A DNA stretch of 64,000 nucleotides from Typha latifolia (Eukaryota > Streptophyta > Magnoliopsida > Poales > Typhaceae): positions 6,448,001-6,512,000 of the forward strand of contig CM034103.1 in the NCBI GenBank assembly GCA_019914945.1. Direction: 5' to 3'. The translations under genes were made by a program, and so were the position numbers. Position 1 is the stretch's first letter, and every line of letters starts with the position of its first letter. The notes under the pieces are model-generated. The model was not told the origin of the DNA. It saw nothing but the letters and a program-made list of their open reading frames with translations, and searched no databases. Positions 1 to 10,353 of the stretch are shown in pieces.

Positions 1-2150
1 TGCCTTCGCCCTCTGACAGACTTCGCAAGCATGGACAAAAGTACTCACATCTCGCCTTAGTCCTAGCCACGTGCATCTCTTTGATAGCCTCTTATAAGTC
101 CTCAAAACACCCTCTTGATCGGCCTCCGTAGTTTGGTGGAAGTGCTCCAATAATTTCTGCCGCAACTCGTAGTCCGCGGGCACCCGGATGCACCCGCGGT
201 CCAGCAGCAATCTGCCTCGGTTCTCCAGCTTCGGATGGCGCTTTGGATCATTCAACACCTCCTGTAACAACCTTTTAACATCTAGGTCAGATGTACATGC
301 ATACCTCAGCACGTCAAGAAAAGGAAAAGTGGGAGAAGAGAAGATTGCGAGCTCAGTAGTATCGGGTTAGCGCGATAGTGCATCCGCCACTCTATTTTCT
401 GTCCCCTTATTGTACTGAATTTCATAATCATACCCCAGCAACCTTGTGACCCACCTCTGCTGTGCCAAAGTGTGGATACGTTATCCCATAAAGTATAGAA
501 GATTCCTTTAATCAGTTCGAATAATAAATCACCTACCGATCAAGGCCTCCACTTCGTCACCGCGTGGAGGATTGCCAACATCTCTCTCTCATAAGTCGAC
601 AATTGCTGGAATTTTTGTGATAAAGCCTTTCTTAGAAAGGCTATGGGATGTCCTTCTTGAATTACTATAGTTACTATGCCAACCCTAACACATCACATTC
701 TACAATGAACTCTTTGGTGAAGTCCAGTAGAGCTAGAACAGCCATTGTCATTGCTCAGTAATGAAGTGAGAGGGGCAGCAATCTTGCCATACCTAGTGAT
801 GAAGCTGTAATAATACCCGGTCAGCCCCAAGAAGCCACACAATCCTGTGGTGGAAGTAGGGATTGGCCAAGCTATCATACACGCCACCTTTAGAGGATCC
901 ACCGTCACTCCTTCTGCTGTTATGATGTGGCCTAAATATTCCACTTGTGGTACTCCCCATAGGCACTTAGACTTCTTAACTTTCAGCTAGTTTTGCTTCA
1001 ACAAATTCAGCTCATCCTCTAAATGTCGCAGATGCTCCATTTCGATTCTGCTATACACCTAAATGTCATCAAAATATACCAAGACATACCATCGGAATAG
1101 AGGCCAGAAAATATCATTCATGAGGCCTTGAAAAGTTGTTGGAGCATTGGTGAGGCCGAATGGCATCATGGGGAACTCTTAGTGCCCGTCCCATCTGGAG
1201 TCCGGAATGCGGTTTTGTACACATCCGCCAAGTGAACTCTAATTTGATGATACCCAGCCCTCAAATCAAGCTTGCTGAATATGGTCGCCCCTACAAGCTC
1301 GTCCAATGGCTCTTCTATGACCGGAATGGGATATCAGTCCTTGACGGTGATAGCGTTTAGTGCCCGGTAGTCGACACAAAAATGTCACGAGTCGTCCTTC
1401 TTTCGCACCAATAACATGGGCGATGAGTAAGAACTATGACTTAGTTGTATGAGGCTTTGCTCCAACATCTTAGCCACCATTTTGGAGATAACTTCTTTTT
1501 GCACATGTGGATACCGATACAATCTCATGTTCGTCGGTGTAGCCCTAGGCACAATCTCTATGCGATGGCCAGTGTAGCAAATTTATCCAATAAATTAGAC
1601 AAATTAAATGTAGTACCTGGACTCATTTGAGGCTCATCTTCTACTGGTCCTAACTGAAGAAGATAGGCGCAATCACTCACACAAGGCAAACCCACTATCG
1701 GCTGCATCGCAGGACTTGGTAGAGATCAAGCGCCATCAAGCCACAGCTCTTTGTTTCCTTACTAAAATTTTATCTACATACATCGGAAATCAAATGTAAC
1801 GGGTCTCAAGCTTTGCAACTACTGAGTGCCAAGGACAATGTCCACTCCTTGCAGTGCCAATAGATACAAGTCCACAATGATGTCGTGTCCTTGCACCCGT
1901 ATACCTACCCGGCGGCACAAGCTCTCCGCTTTAAGTTTCGTACCGTCTCCAATAGCAATCTCAAACCCCACAGTCGGTTCAGCATCCAAGCCCATCTTCC
2001 TCACCAACAACCTCATCGTCCTCCTCGCTACTAAAGCGGAACAAAAAGAAACCCTCAAATTTATCATCAATAAAGACATGCCCTACAAGAAACTTACCAA
2101 AAAGGGCATTCTTCCATTCGGCATGACTTTCCTCTAAAGAGTCGCCTCCC
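1..2150 (-). pseudogene. Ty3/gypsy pol relic (protease, RT, RNase H, integrase zinc finger)
   Basis: Read on the minus strand, domains run in gypsy order. A retropepsin C-terminal half lies at 2079-1819 (GLDAEP, IAIGDGTKLKAESLC, ALQGVDIVLGTQ). A heavily decayed reverse transcriptase follows at about 1620-1000, then the RT/RNase H connection at 944-700 (MEYLGHIITAEGV, GFLGLTGYY, YGKIAAPLTSLL). An integrase HHCC finger ends the window at about 55-1 (FVHACEVCQRAKA). Stops and frameshifts are frequent, and part of RNase H is missing around 700-760. The protease active-site half is absent: upstream of 2080 the sequence changes to an unrelated stretch. It resembles the A-family elements elsewhere in the window. 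It is a dead copy cut by the left edge. Confidence 0.85.
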
Positions 2151-2770
2151 AAATCCCTAGGAGAAATTAGCTGTTCTAAATTTTATATTCATTTTACCCA
2201 TATATTTTTTAAAAATGCAAAAGTTGCTATTGCGCCAATTTTAAGAATATCACCTTACATAAAATGCAAATAATTTTCCTAATTCTTTGTTCAATTTCAA
2301 TTAAAATTATTAAACTTTAAATCATATTGTTTTATATATTATAATTTTTTAATGTCTAAAATGTACAAGTGAGAAAGATTAAGATGAAATAAGCACAACA
2401 CAAAATAAAAAATATTACAAAAAATATTAATTTTCTATTTTTTGAATTAAATATTACTTTTCCAAATAGTTGGTCTAAAATTAGAAAGACATTTTGACTA
2501 TTTTACTTAATAATTAAGTTAAGCAATTACATATAGATTAGAGTAATGAGTGTATTAAGTAATACAAATAAAAATTCACAGAGGCACTCTGAATTTTAAA
2601 CTACCAAAGAGATGTAGATTGTTATTTTTTTCATTAAACATCTGCCTAGTCAAAATTGACTAGGCCGATATTAAGCTATATATTAAATTGGAAAAGTACA
2701 TTCAAAAGAATACTCCATTAGAATCAAAGAGTATAATATAAGAAAAGTAGGCCTAAAGTCTTTTCTTTGG
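2151..2770. other. AT-rich 5' flank of the lipase gene
   Basis: No coding potential is seen. The stretch is AT-rich, with runs of A and T. It includes an inverted W-box palindrome (2645-2664) and leads into the TATA box of the lipase gene. Confidence 0.6.
2645..2664. promoter_or_regulatory. Inverted W-box palindrome
   Basis: CCTAGTCAAAATTGACTAGG has 9-bp arms around an AA centre. Each arm carries the TTGAC core bound by WRKY factors, in inverted orientation. It sits about 110 bp upstream of the TATA box and 200 bp upstream of the lipase ATG. The role is inferred from motif and position only. Confidence 0.35.
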
Positions 2771-2773
2771 GTG

Positions 2774-2780
2774 TATAAAA
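2774..2780 (+). promoter_or_regulatory. TATA box of the lipase gene
   Basis: TATAAAA lies 83 bp upstream of the chosen ATG at 2863. That would place the transcription start near 2805 and leave a 5' leader of about 60 nt, normal for a plant gene. Confidence 0.6.
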
Positions 2781-2862
2781 ATAGTACACCCCTCGACAAC
2801 ATTCCGAGGATTATAGAAGGTTATATATCCTCCTTCCTAACACAACTCTGTTGCGCACTCCC

Positions 2863-4299
2863 ATGCACATTGCCCATCCTCTCATCTCTCTCCCTGTGCG
2901 CTCTATTTCTCCTCTCAATCCGCTAAGCCTGTTTCCTTATTCTCGCTGCGTTGCGACCACAAGCACCACTGATGCAAACCGCACCCACCTTTCCAACCTT
3001 GAACGTCTCTTCCAGAAGCGCGCCGAATCCCCGCCGGCCCAAACCTTGGACCGCGGCAAAGCGGATCCAGGCCATCCTCTCTTCTCACCCCTCAATCTCC
3101 CCTTCCTCTTACTCTCCTCTCGTAACCAAGCGATGGAGGAGATGTCACCGCGAAGCATCACCCGTCTCCAACGCCTTCTCTCCGACTCCAACCGCCCCTC
3201 GCCCCGCGCCGCAATCGCTAACCGTTGGCGCCTGTACCATGGCTCTGCCGACTGGGCGGGCCTCCTCGATCCCCTCGACCACCACCTTCGCCGCGAACTC
3301 ATCCGCTACGGCGAGCTCGTCCAGGCTGCCTACGTCGCGTTCAATTCTCACCCTTCCCCTCCACGTGATGGATCCCACCACATCGCTCTTCCGGACCAAA
3401 CCTACCGGGTGGTGCGCAGCCTTTTCGCCACATCCTCCCTCAAACCTCCCCACTGGGCAGGCAAAGCCGCTCCATGGATGACCCAGCGGTCAAGCTGGAT
3501 TGGCTATATCGCCGTCTGCGAGAGCGAGGGAGAGATCAAGCGGATGGGGCGCCGCGACATCGTGATCGTCCTCCGCGGGACAGCCACCTGCCTCGAGTGG
3601 GTCGAGAACTTCCGAACAGGGCTTACGCCGATGGCGGACGGAAAGAAAGAAGAAGAAGCGGCGAAGGTGGAGCACGGTTTCTGGAGCCTCTTCAAGACAG
3701 CGGGGGATCACGTGCCGAGCCTGTCGTCAGCCGTAGCGGAGGAGGTGGAGAGACTACTCAAGAAGTACGAGGGAGAGGAGCTGAGCATCACGGTGACCGG
3801 CCACAGCCTTGGCGCGGCGCTCGCCTTGCTTGTCGCGGATGAGGTCAGTAGTTGCTCCCCGCAGATGCCGCCGATCGCAGTGTTCTCGTTCGGCGGTCCG
3901 CGTGTCGGGAACAGGGGATTGGCAGAAAGGGTCGAAGGACGACGGGTGAAGGTGCTGCGAGTGGTCAACGCGCACGACGTGGTGACACGTGTGCCGGGAG
4001 TACTTCCGAGGAAGGACGGGTACACGCACGTGGGAATGGAGCTGCGATTGGATAGCCGTGTGTCTCCCTACCTCCGGCCGGATGCGGACCCCGCCTGTTG
4101 CCACGATTTGGAGGCGTACCTGCACCTGGTGGATGGGTTCTTGGGGAGCAACTGCCCCTTCCGATCCAACGCCAAACGGAGCCTCGTCCGCTTGCTAAGC
4201 CAGCAGGGAAGCAACGTCAAGAAACTGTACACGAGCAAAGCCCGTAAACTCCAGGTGGGGGCCACGCTGTCCACCGACCACGGCTGCATACCCAGATGA
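2863..4299 (+). CDS. Chloroplast-type phospholipase A1 (class I, DAD1-like lipase), intronless
   Basis: The predicted protein is 478 aa and belongs to the plant PLA1 (lipase class 3) family, which releases sn-1 fatty acids from plastid glyco- and phospholipids. Some members feed jasmonate synthesis. The first ATG is at 2863; the open frame reaches back to a TTG at 2851, but that is not a start. About 120 Ser/Pro/Arg-rich residues lead in, as in a plastid transit peptide. A second possible start is at 3133. The DWAGLLDPLD and RRELIRYGELVQAAY blocks follow, then MGRRDIVIVLRGTATCLEW (near 229-245). The nucleophile motif is GHSLG with Ser315, and Asp372 (VNAHDVV) and His414 (CCHDLEAYLH) complete the triad. 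All three are intact and the frame is open to the stop. Length and lack of introns fit PLA1-I-alpha proteins (DONGLE-like). The subgroup is my inference. GC content is far above the flanks. Confidence 0.93.
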   Translation: MHIAHPLISLPVRSISPLNPLSLFPYSRCVATTSTTDANRTHLSNLERLFQKRAESPPAQTLDRGKADPGHPLFSPLNLPFLLLSSRNQAMEEMSPRSITRLQRLLSDSNRPSPRAAIANRWRLYHGSADWAGLLDPLDHHLRRELIRYGELVQAAYVAFNSHPSPPRDGSHHIALPDQTYRVVRSLFATSSLKPPHWAGKAAPWMTQRSSWIGYIAVCESEGEIKRMGRRDIVIVLRGTATCLEWVENFRTGLTPMADGKKEEEAAKVEHGFWSLFKTAGDHVPSLSSAVAEEVERLLKKYEGEELSITVTGHSLGAALALLVADEVSSCSPQMPPIAVFSFGGPRVGNRGLAERVEGRRVKVLRVVNAHDVVTRVPGVLPRKDGYTHVGMELRLDSRVSPYLRPDADPACCHDLEAYLHLVDGFLGSNCPFRSNAKRSLVRLLSQQGSNVKKLYTSKARKLQVGATLSTDHGCIPR

Positions 4300-4662
4300 C
4301 GGCCACAAACCGCGTTGCGGCTTCGCTGTTAATTAAACAGTATTGCAATTTTTTTTAACATTCTCTTGTATGTATATATGTCAAATGTCAGCAGAAAACC
4401 TCCACAACGACTTCACCTAAATTGGTAATCAAATTCTCATTCGATATATAAAAAAGCTTGAATTGAAATTGTCCTAACAAGGTGCTCGTTCTTGGTAAAC
4501 GAATGGAATGGAAATATATAACGGTTATCATGATTCATAAGTTAACCAGTGAAAAGTAGTCAAGCTTATGACATACCTAATGATCTCAGCTTCTCCGACA
4601 GGTTTCTTAATTCTTGAAAGTAATTGGTTAATTCCAAGCCAATTAACTTGTAGTTTATTATT
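4300..4662. other. 3' flank of the lipase gene
   Basis: AT-rich sequence between the lipase stop and the MULE. It presumably holds the 3' UTR. I see no canonical AATAAA signal and no gene. Confidence 0.5.
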
Positions 4663-7113
4663 GGGTTATTAATGTCTACACTCCCAAAACTATACCCAAT
4701 TTTTATAGAAACCCCCTAAATTTTTTTTCGTTACAATGTTTTTCTTAAATTATGGAAAAATTTCAATCCTTCTTGTTAATGTACTATTAGAAAATTTTGG
4801 CGCTACAGCTTACATGGCAGTCATCCAAAATGTAATTAATCTTGAGATAACCTAAATACCGTCGTTGTAGGGAAGAAAATTTCATTTCATTTTGGTCCAA
4901 CAATAATGAATGATTATGCCCTTCCAATAGTAATGGACAATGAACAAGATGGAACCCAACCACGATATGCCACTAGTAATGACCTAACTCACCGATGGCT
5001 TCTTTGTCAACTATAATGGCTTCTTCTCTTCCCTCTCCAACTCCTCCTCTCACCCTTCCTCAGAGCTGTAGCTGACACCATTGGAGTGAAAGCATGGAAA
5101 CTAGGAGGTATATTTCAATCAAGGGGACCAGGGAGACATCAATTGATACACTTTGTTAAAGTCTTTTTTTATTGCATTAGTTGTTTATTTTTATTAAAAT
5201 AAAATTCTTGTAGGTCACTTCGAACATGAAAGGGGTCGCGTTTGAACGTTCTTGCGAATGCCTGCATCAGGTTCGTAAAAACAGAGAATGTGAAATGCGC
5301 ACTCGAACGTGATTGGGCACGTTCGAATGCCTACATCACGTTTGCATCGACAAAGAACGTTTTTTGTGCATTTGAACACGATCGGATGCATTCAAACGTG
5401 ATTGGTAGGAGTCCACTAGAATTATGGTTAATTATTGTTATTAGGACTTATTAGCTAACCTCTATAAATGTGTGGATGGCAACCAAAATCATTATGCTAT
5501 TGGAATATTGGTTTCTTGCCTCTCTATCTTCTCTAACCTAATCTCCCCCCTCCCTCTTCACCAACCTACCACGTCGATCGTTGGCAATGTCTCTCCTAAC
5601 TTCTAATCTCCCTCGTCTGTCGAGTCCTCTCTCTTCTTTGAGATCTCGACCACTTTTTGTCCTTTATCTTTATCTCTTAAACAACATTACCCATCCACCC
5701 TCATCTTCATTATCATCTATAATCCTAACTTCCACTCCACCTGTTACCACAACCATCATCCTCAATATAACATATTCTCTTCTCAATTGTAGTTTGAATT
5801 TGTGAAGGGCATAAATACGAAAAACGTAGATCAGAGAGTTATGGATCAATTCCACTTTGTGTTGTAATTTTATGACTACAGGAGAATATTTGGTGAATAT
5901 TTTTCTTCAATTGCGCAAACTGCTTTCTACAATAAATCTAGATTTTGAAGGAATCATTTCGTGACCTATCATCAATCCCGATATTAAGCTTAGCTCAGTA
6001 GATGCTCCACCACCCATCCGAGCTTTGGCGATGGAAATAGGGAGTAGACTCATCGATCTAACAAGGCTAACCACCGTGGTCGACCACCAAAGTCCTCTCT
6101 GAGCCATCTATAGTTTGGAACACAAAGATCCCAACTTTTAGCTCCTCCACCTCTTGTAACCACATGATAGATCTAGATAACGTCAGGCCATCCAATTCCC
6201 ATAAGGAGATACTGCTAGGCTAAAACTAGTGACGCCATAGGGGGTCAATCACTGAGTTTGGCTAGTAGTAAGATGAGTGGATTATACGTCAACCTAGCTC
6301 TGTCTTGGAGACATAAACGAGTTAATCCTTGGCCAGGGCAAGCTTATCCTTCAATGAAACGCGAGAAAGGTGGGAGCTTTCTTAGACAAAAGGAAATTGG
6401 AGATGGGTGAGGAGTATAAAAGAGCCTTCTTTGGCAGGGATGAAGAGGTTGAGGTAGCTGTTGGAGGAGTCACTGCGCATACTAACATAGAGGAGGGCGA
6501 GGGAGGAGGAGAGGTGATCAAATTATGCTTCTCATCTTTGTTGTAGCTTTAAGGCTTGTCGTGGTAGCAATGAGGAGGTCAAGATCACAATTTCGGCATA
6601 TCAAGCTAATTGAGGTTGGCTACCACCGATGCAAAGGAAGAAGCAATGGTGGGAGCCCTCTATTGTTGCTAGAGAGCATAAAAAGCCTGATACAAGAGGT
6701 CTTCTTGTTGGATGCGCATCCTAATGTGATCCCCATGGATGTCTCGTTCGCTAGTTGCATTGGCAACCTCTTTAGCCGATCTCAAGGGGTAGCACTGGCA
6801 AATCCGTCCATCGGCCTTGAGGAGGAGATGAGTGGTTTGGTGAAGGATTTCTAAATGGGTTTGGTAGATAAGGAATGGCAGTGGGTCCTAATATTGCGGC
6901 TATTTTGATAATTTACTACTTTTATTTTGTTTTGCTGACTAAATTAATAAGCTCATTTATTTATTAGGGATATAATTAGTATTATGCGTTTTCTGTCACT
7001 GTTAGCCGTTTCACTTTATTCCAAAATTAAATGTGGATATTGTAACAAGAAAAAAGATTAAGGTGAGTCTTCATGAAAGTTGAATATGTTCAGGAAGTGT
7101 AGATGTATAAGCC
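4663..7113. mobile_element. Mutator-like element (non-autonomous MULE) with 9-bp TSD
   Basis: The ends are inverted repeats. The left end reads GGGTTATTAATGTCTACACT, and the complement of the right end reads GGCTTATACATCTACACT. Similarity continues inward for about 100 bp, sharing a TTTTTTCnTGTTACAAT-like block. Directly outside lies the same 9-bp word TTTATTATT (4654-4662 and 7114-7122). A 9-bp TSD with long TIRs is the hallmark of Mutator elements. No transposase domain is seen. The interior (4880-5138 and 5977-6950) is partly GC-richer, with a 109-codon open frame near 6525-6854 that I do not recognise, so a Pack-MULE with captured host sequence is possible. An A-family solo LTR is nested inside. 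Without that insert the element is about 1.6 kb. Confidence 0.8.
5144..5971 (+). mobile_element. Solo LTR, family A, in the MULE (TSD TCAAT)
   Basis: The LTR starts TGATACACTTTG and ends CCTATCA. TCAAT occurs immediately before (5139-5143) and after (5972-5976), so this is a solo LTR with an intact 5-bp TSD. It carries the GTTCGAACG block (5230-5400) and a TATA region (CCTCTATAAATG near 5459). Relative to other A copies it lacks the final TTTTGGTACAA stretch. Confidence 0.88.
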
Positions 7114-7617
7114 TTTATTATTTTATAATAAAAATGTTAATGTTGTAGGCTTTGCCCCGTCTTTCTCTTGTAAATTTTTTTTGAAAGAGTTATTTATATA
7201 TTTTATAAAAGTCGGTAGTCAATCTTCGGTCAAAGACTTGAGTTCGAGGTCTTATTAATATTTCCAGGTACTAGTCCTTAATTTTGTCATACAGTGATCT
7301 TTTCAACAATCCAGTCGGCTATTCTCTTTGTCGTTGTCAAGACTTAGGTGGACGAAAGAAATTCTGTAGTTCTGTGTATAAAAGTAAACATTAATTTTGA
7401 AAAACAGTTCTGCCCGCTCCAAAATTTCTCAACCATTACCCATTACTTTGGAGAGACGATTACTAACTACACCGGTCGAATATTGACAAAGTAAACAGAA
7501 GTGCCTGCCCATAGAGGCGAAAAGAAAATGATGGTAAACAAAGTGCCTGCTTCATAGTTTAGTTTCATCAGCTGATTAACAATCTAAAGTTAAAGTTGAA
7601 GGTGCACAGAAATAATT

Positions 7618-7621
<4 letters not shown>

Positions 7622-7657
<36 letters not shown>
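7622..7657. repeat. (TA)n microsatellite
   Basis: An uninterrupted AT dinucleotide run of about 36 bp. Confidence 0.95.
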
Positions 7658-7659
<2 letters not shown>

Positions 7660-8168
7660 TACAACATTTCTTATAATGTGGCAAATTAACACGCTTTTTA
7701 AGATAGTTCCTTGGCCCCTACGTGTATAGATTCAGGGATATACCGTCTTTGCGACATTATAAGTCAAATCCCAAGCTTGCACAAATTGAGATTCACTTTG
7801 AGATTCACATAAGAGCATAGCATATATGGCAGTTTAACATTTGAAATTTGTATAGGTTTGAGATTTGCTAGATGCATAATTGGTTTGCTTACCATAAAAG
7901 TAGCATCTCACATTTAGAAAGATCTTAGATTTGAATATGTGAAAATTTGAAATTTATAAATTTCTTACACAAACTTTTATATATCTCACATTTAGAGATT
8001 CCCACAGAAAGTGATGTAAGAGTAATTATTTTTCCATGATATCAGAATTTTTGCTAAGCTTGCTAGAATAATTATGGATTCATATATTAATAGTTGTTTA
8101 TAATTAAGCTACCTAATTATAAATTCGATTAAGTGATTTGATGAATTAGTCATTAATTAATTATATCT

Positions 8169-8219
8169 ATTGGGTCATATGTGTCTTACATGATGGGTCT
8201 AAGACACATGTGACCCAAT
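8169..8219. repeat. Near-perfect hairpin
   Basis: The 20-nt arms ATTGGGTCATATGTGTCTTA and TAAGACACATGTGACCCAAT pair with a single mismatch (G:U if transcribed from one strand) around an 11-nt loop. It could be part of a copia-type LTR or leader, or a small foldback element. Confidence 0.6.
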
Positions 8220-8733
8220 AAGCCAATGGATATGGTTCTCACTGTATAGAGGAAGTTAATAAAAGAGAAAAAATGATTTTAGTGACAGTTTTCTTCTTTA
8301 GGTTGTACGAAACATTCTCACTAGCTTCCCATCAAGAGAGAGAAAATAGAAATGTGGTTTCCTCCTCTATTACCTTAGAAGAATCATATTTCTTCAAGAT
8401 TAACAATGGGTTCAGGTTTCTTTTTGTTGCAATCACCCACGAGGAAGTAGATTTCAATTCACATCACAATATTTGATAGAATTTAATACGAAACTTTTGA
8501 AAGCAATAGAGATCGATCTAACTATTGAAAAGATCTGAGATTTGAATATATATTATTCTTTCGAAAGTTAAAAATCCAATGCAACCAGAATCTCATCAAT
8601 CTGTAGGTAGATCAAAAGGTATGGGAAAAATAATGACCAAAGGTCAAGAGATGGTGAGATGGACGTGGATGATGGAAGTTAATGATGCAGTTAGGGTTAG
8701 GATATCTTGGGACAAAACTAATTAAAAGTCAAG

Positions 8734-9550
8734 ATGAGCAAGTGTCTTTGGAGAGAGCCACAAGTGGAGTACTTGGGACATATAATCTCAGCGAGAGGAG
8801 TGGAAGTCGATCCAAGCAAGATCAAGAATATGGTGGACTGGCCGATTCTCACTAATCAGCGAGAATTGAGAGGATTCCTTAGGTTGACTGGGTACTACCA
8901 GCGATTCATTGCCAATTATGGCAAGATTGCTACCCCGCTGACCTCCTTACTCAGAAAAGGAGGGTTTCAATGGACAGGCAAAGCGATAGAGGCCTTCGAA
9001 GCATTGAAGACAGCCATGTCTACCACACCGGTTCTAGCACTACCGAATTTTAGCAAGCCCTTTGTGGTGCAATGCGACGCTTCAGGTGAAGGCATTGGAG
9101 CAGTATTGATGCAAGAGGGCAGACCCATGGCATATACGAGCAAGGCATTGTCAAACCGGTTGCGACAGCTATCCACCTACGAGCACGAAATGCTAGTAAT
9201 TCTACATGCTATCACCAAATGGCGACCCTACTTGATTGGCCAACGGTTTATTATCCGCACGGACCAACGTAGCTTACCCTACTTCATGGAGCAACGTGTG
9301 CATACCCCATCATAGCAACGGTGGGTCATGAAACTCCTTGGGTATGACTATGAACTAGTCTACAAAAAGGGGATCGAGAACCGAGCGGCCGATGCCCTTT
9401 TGCGCCAACCGGACACAAGTGAGCTCGCCTCTTTTTCAGCACCAACCTTTCTCTATTTTTAGATATGTGGGAAACCAATGTTGAGGATCAAATCATGAAG
9501 GAGCTTGAGTCAGAGTTCAAAGATCGCTTCCCTAATTTCAAACCTTGAGG
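8734..9550 (+). pseudogene. Ty3/gypsy RT/RNase H fragment
   Basis: Begins in the RT thumb (VEYLGHIISARGVEVDPSK, LRGFLRLTGYYQRF) and continues through RNase H (VVQCDASGEGIGAVLMQ, TYEHEMLVILHAITKWRPYL, IRTDQRSLPYF). An in-frame TAG at 9313-9315 interrupts the IHTPSQQRWV region. After it come GYDYELVYKKGIENRAADAL and a short decayed tail. The integrase and all of gag, protease and the RT palm are missing. Family B LTR sequence follows at 9577. Confidence 0.88.
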
Positions 9551-9576
9551 GCAAGGTTGCGGAAGCGTGGTGGATT

Positions 9577-10353
9577 GATATAATTCGGACGTCTCAGATG
9601 TTGTCTCGAGCATGGATACACTTTAGGGATGTCTTTGTCTTTTGTTTTAGTGTTTAGTTCTAAAAGAATAAGTTTTTTGTATGTCGCGTTTGAATGCGGG
9701 TGGAGTGCGTTCGAATGCGGTTGTGAACGCCTTCATTAGGTTCGCATATCTAGAGAGTACGAATTGTGCATTCGAACGACGCATTCAAACGCGCCTGCGT
9801 TGCGCTCGCAAATCCAGAGAAATGCAAAAAAATGTTTGTTCGAACGTGATCGGGCGCGTTCGAACGCGGTCGACGAGAATACACTATTTAGGGTTATTTT
9901 TGAATTGTTTGGTTAGCCTCTAAAGGCGTGGATGGCAACCATGGAGTCATTATTGATGAATTGAGTTTTTGCCTTATCTCCTTCGTCTTTTTCGCTCCCG
10001 TTCTCTCAATCCCCGGCGACGCCGCTTCTAGCCTCCCTCGATCGGCAAATCACCCTAGTCCCTTAGGGGCGGCCCACTCCTCCCCTTTTTTCCAATCTAT
10101 CTATCACCTTGCCTAAACCCCTACCATCACCCATAATTCTTCCACCTCCACGTATTCACCGGTGCCAACCCATTATCGCCGGTCCACCACCCTCCACCAT
10201 CACCATGGATCTCGTGCCTCTATCCACAGATCCAAAGACAGACTCGTTGATGTTTGTTTACTAATTGGATGATATCTCGATATCCCGCCGTCCGATTCGC
10301 TTGAAACTTGATTTGTTAAAGTCTGGGGCTACAACATATCAAAATTTTATGTC
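9577..10353 (+). mobile_element. LTR, family B, 3'-truncated
   Basis: Starts TGATATAATTCGGACG and follows the B consensus: the GTTCGAACG block at about 9685-9880, then GGATGGCAACCA downstream of a TATA-like CCTCTAAAGG. It stops after GTCGATCC, where the family C copia LTR begins. The last third of the B LTR is lost. Confidence 0.75.

Larger units (their letters stand above)
7123..8700. other. AT-rich spacer with microsatellite and hairpin
   Basis: No protein domain is seen. It contains a (TA)n microsatellite and a strong hairpin (listed separately). The 8220-8700 part has the look of an LTR or leader of an unidentified retroelement, but I could not define ends. Confidence 0.4.

Noticed and set aside
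2080..2150. A DUF4283/LINE-like stretch (EWKNALFGKFL on the minus strand) fused to gypsy protease
   Set aside because: Too short and frameshifted to assign. May be a chance junction of two retroelement remnants.
2937..4289. Several long open frames on the other strand or frames of the lipase gene
   Set aside because: Shadows of a GC-rich coding region. None has a recognisable domain.
9680..9900. Heat-shock element arrays in GTTCGAACG blocks
   Set aside because: A heat-shock element needs TTC and GAA separated by two bases. Here TTC and GAA abut (TTCGAA), so the match is not canonical.
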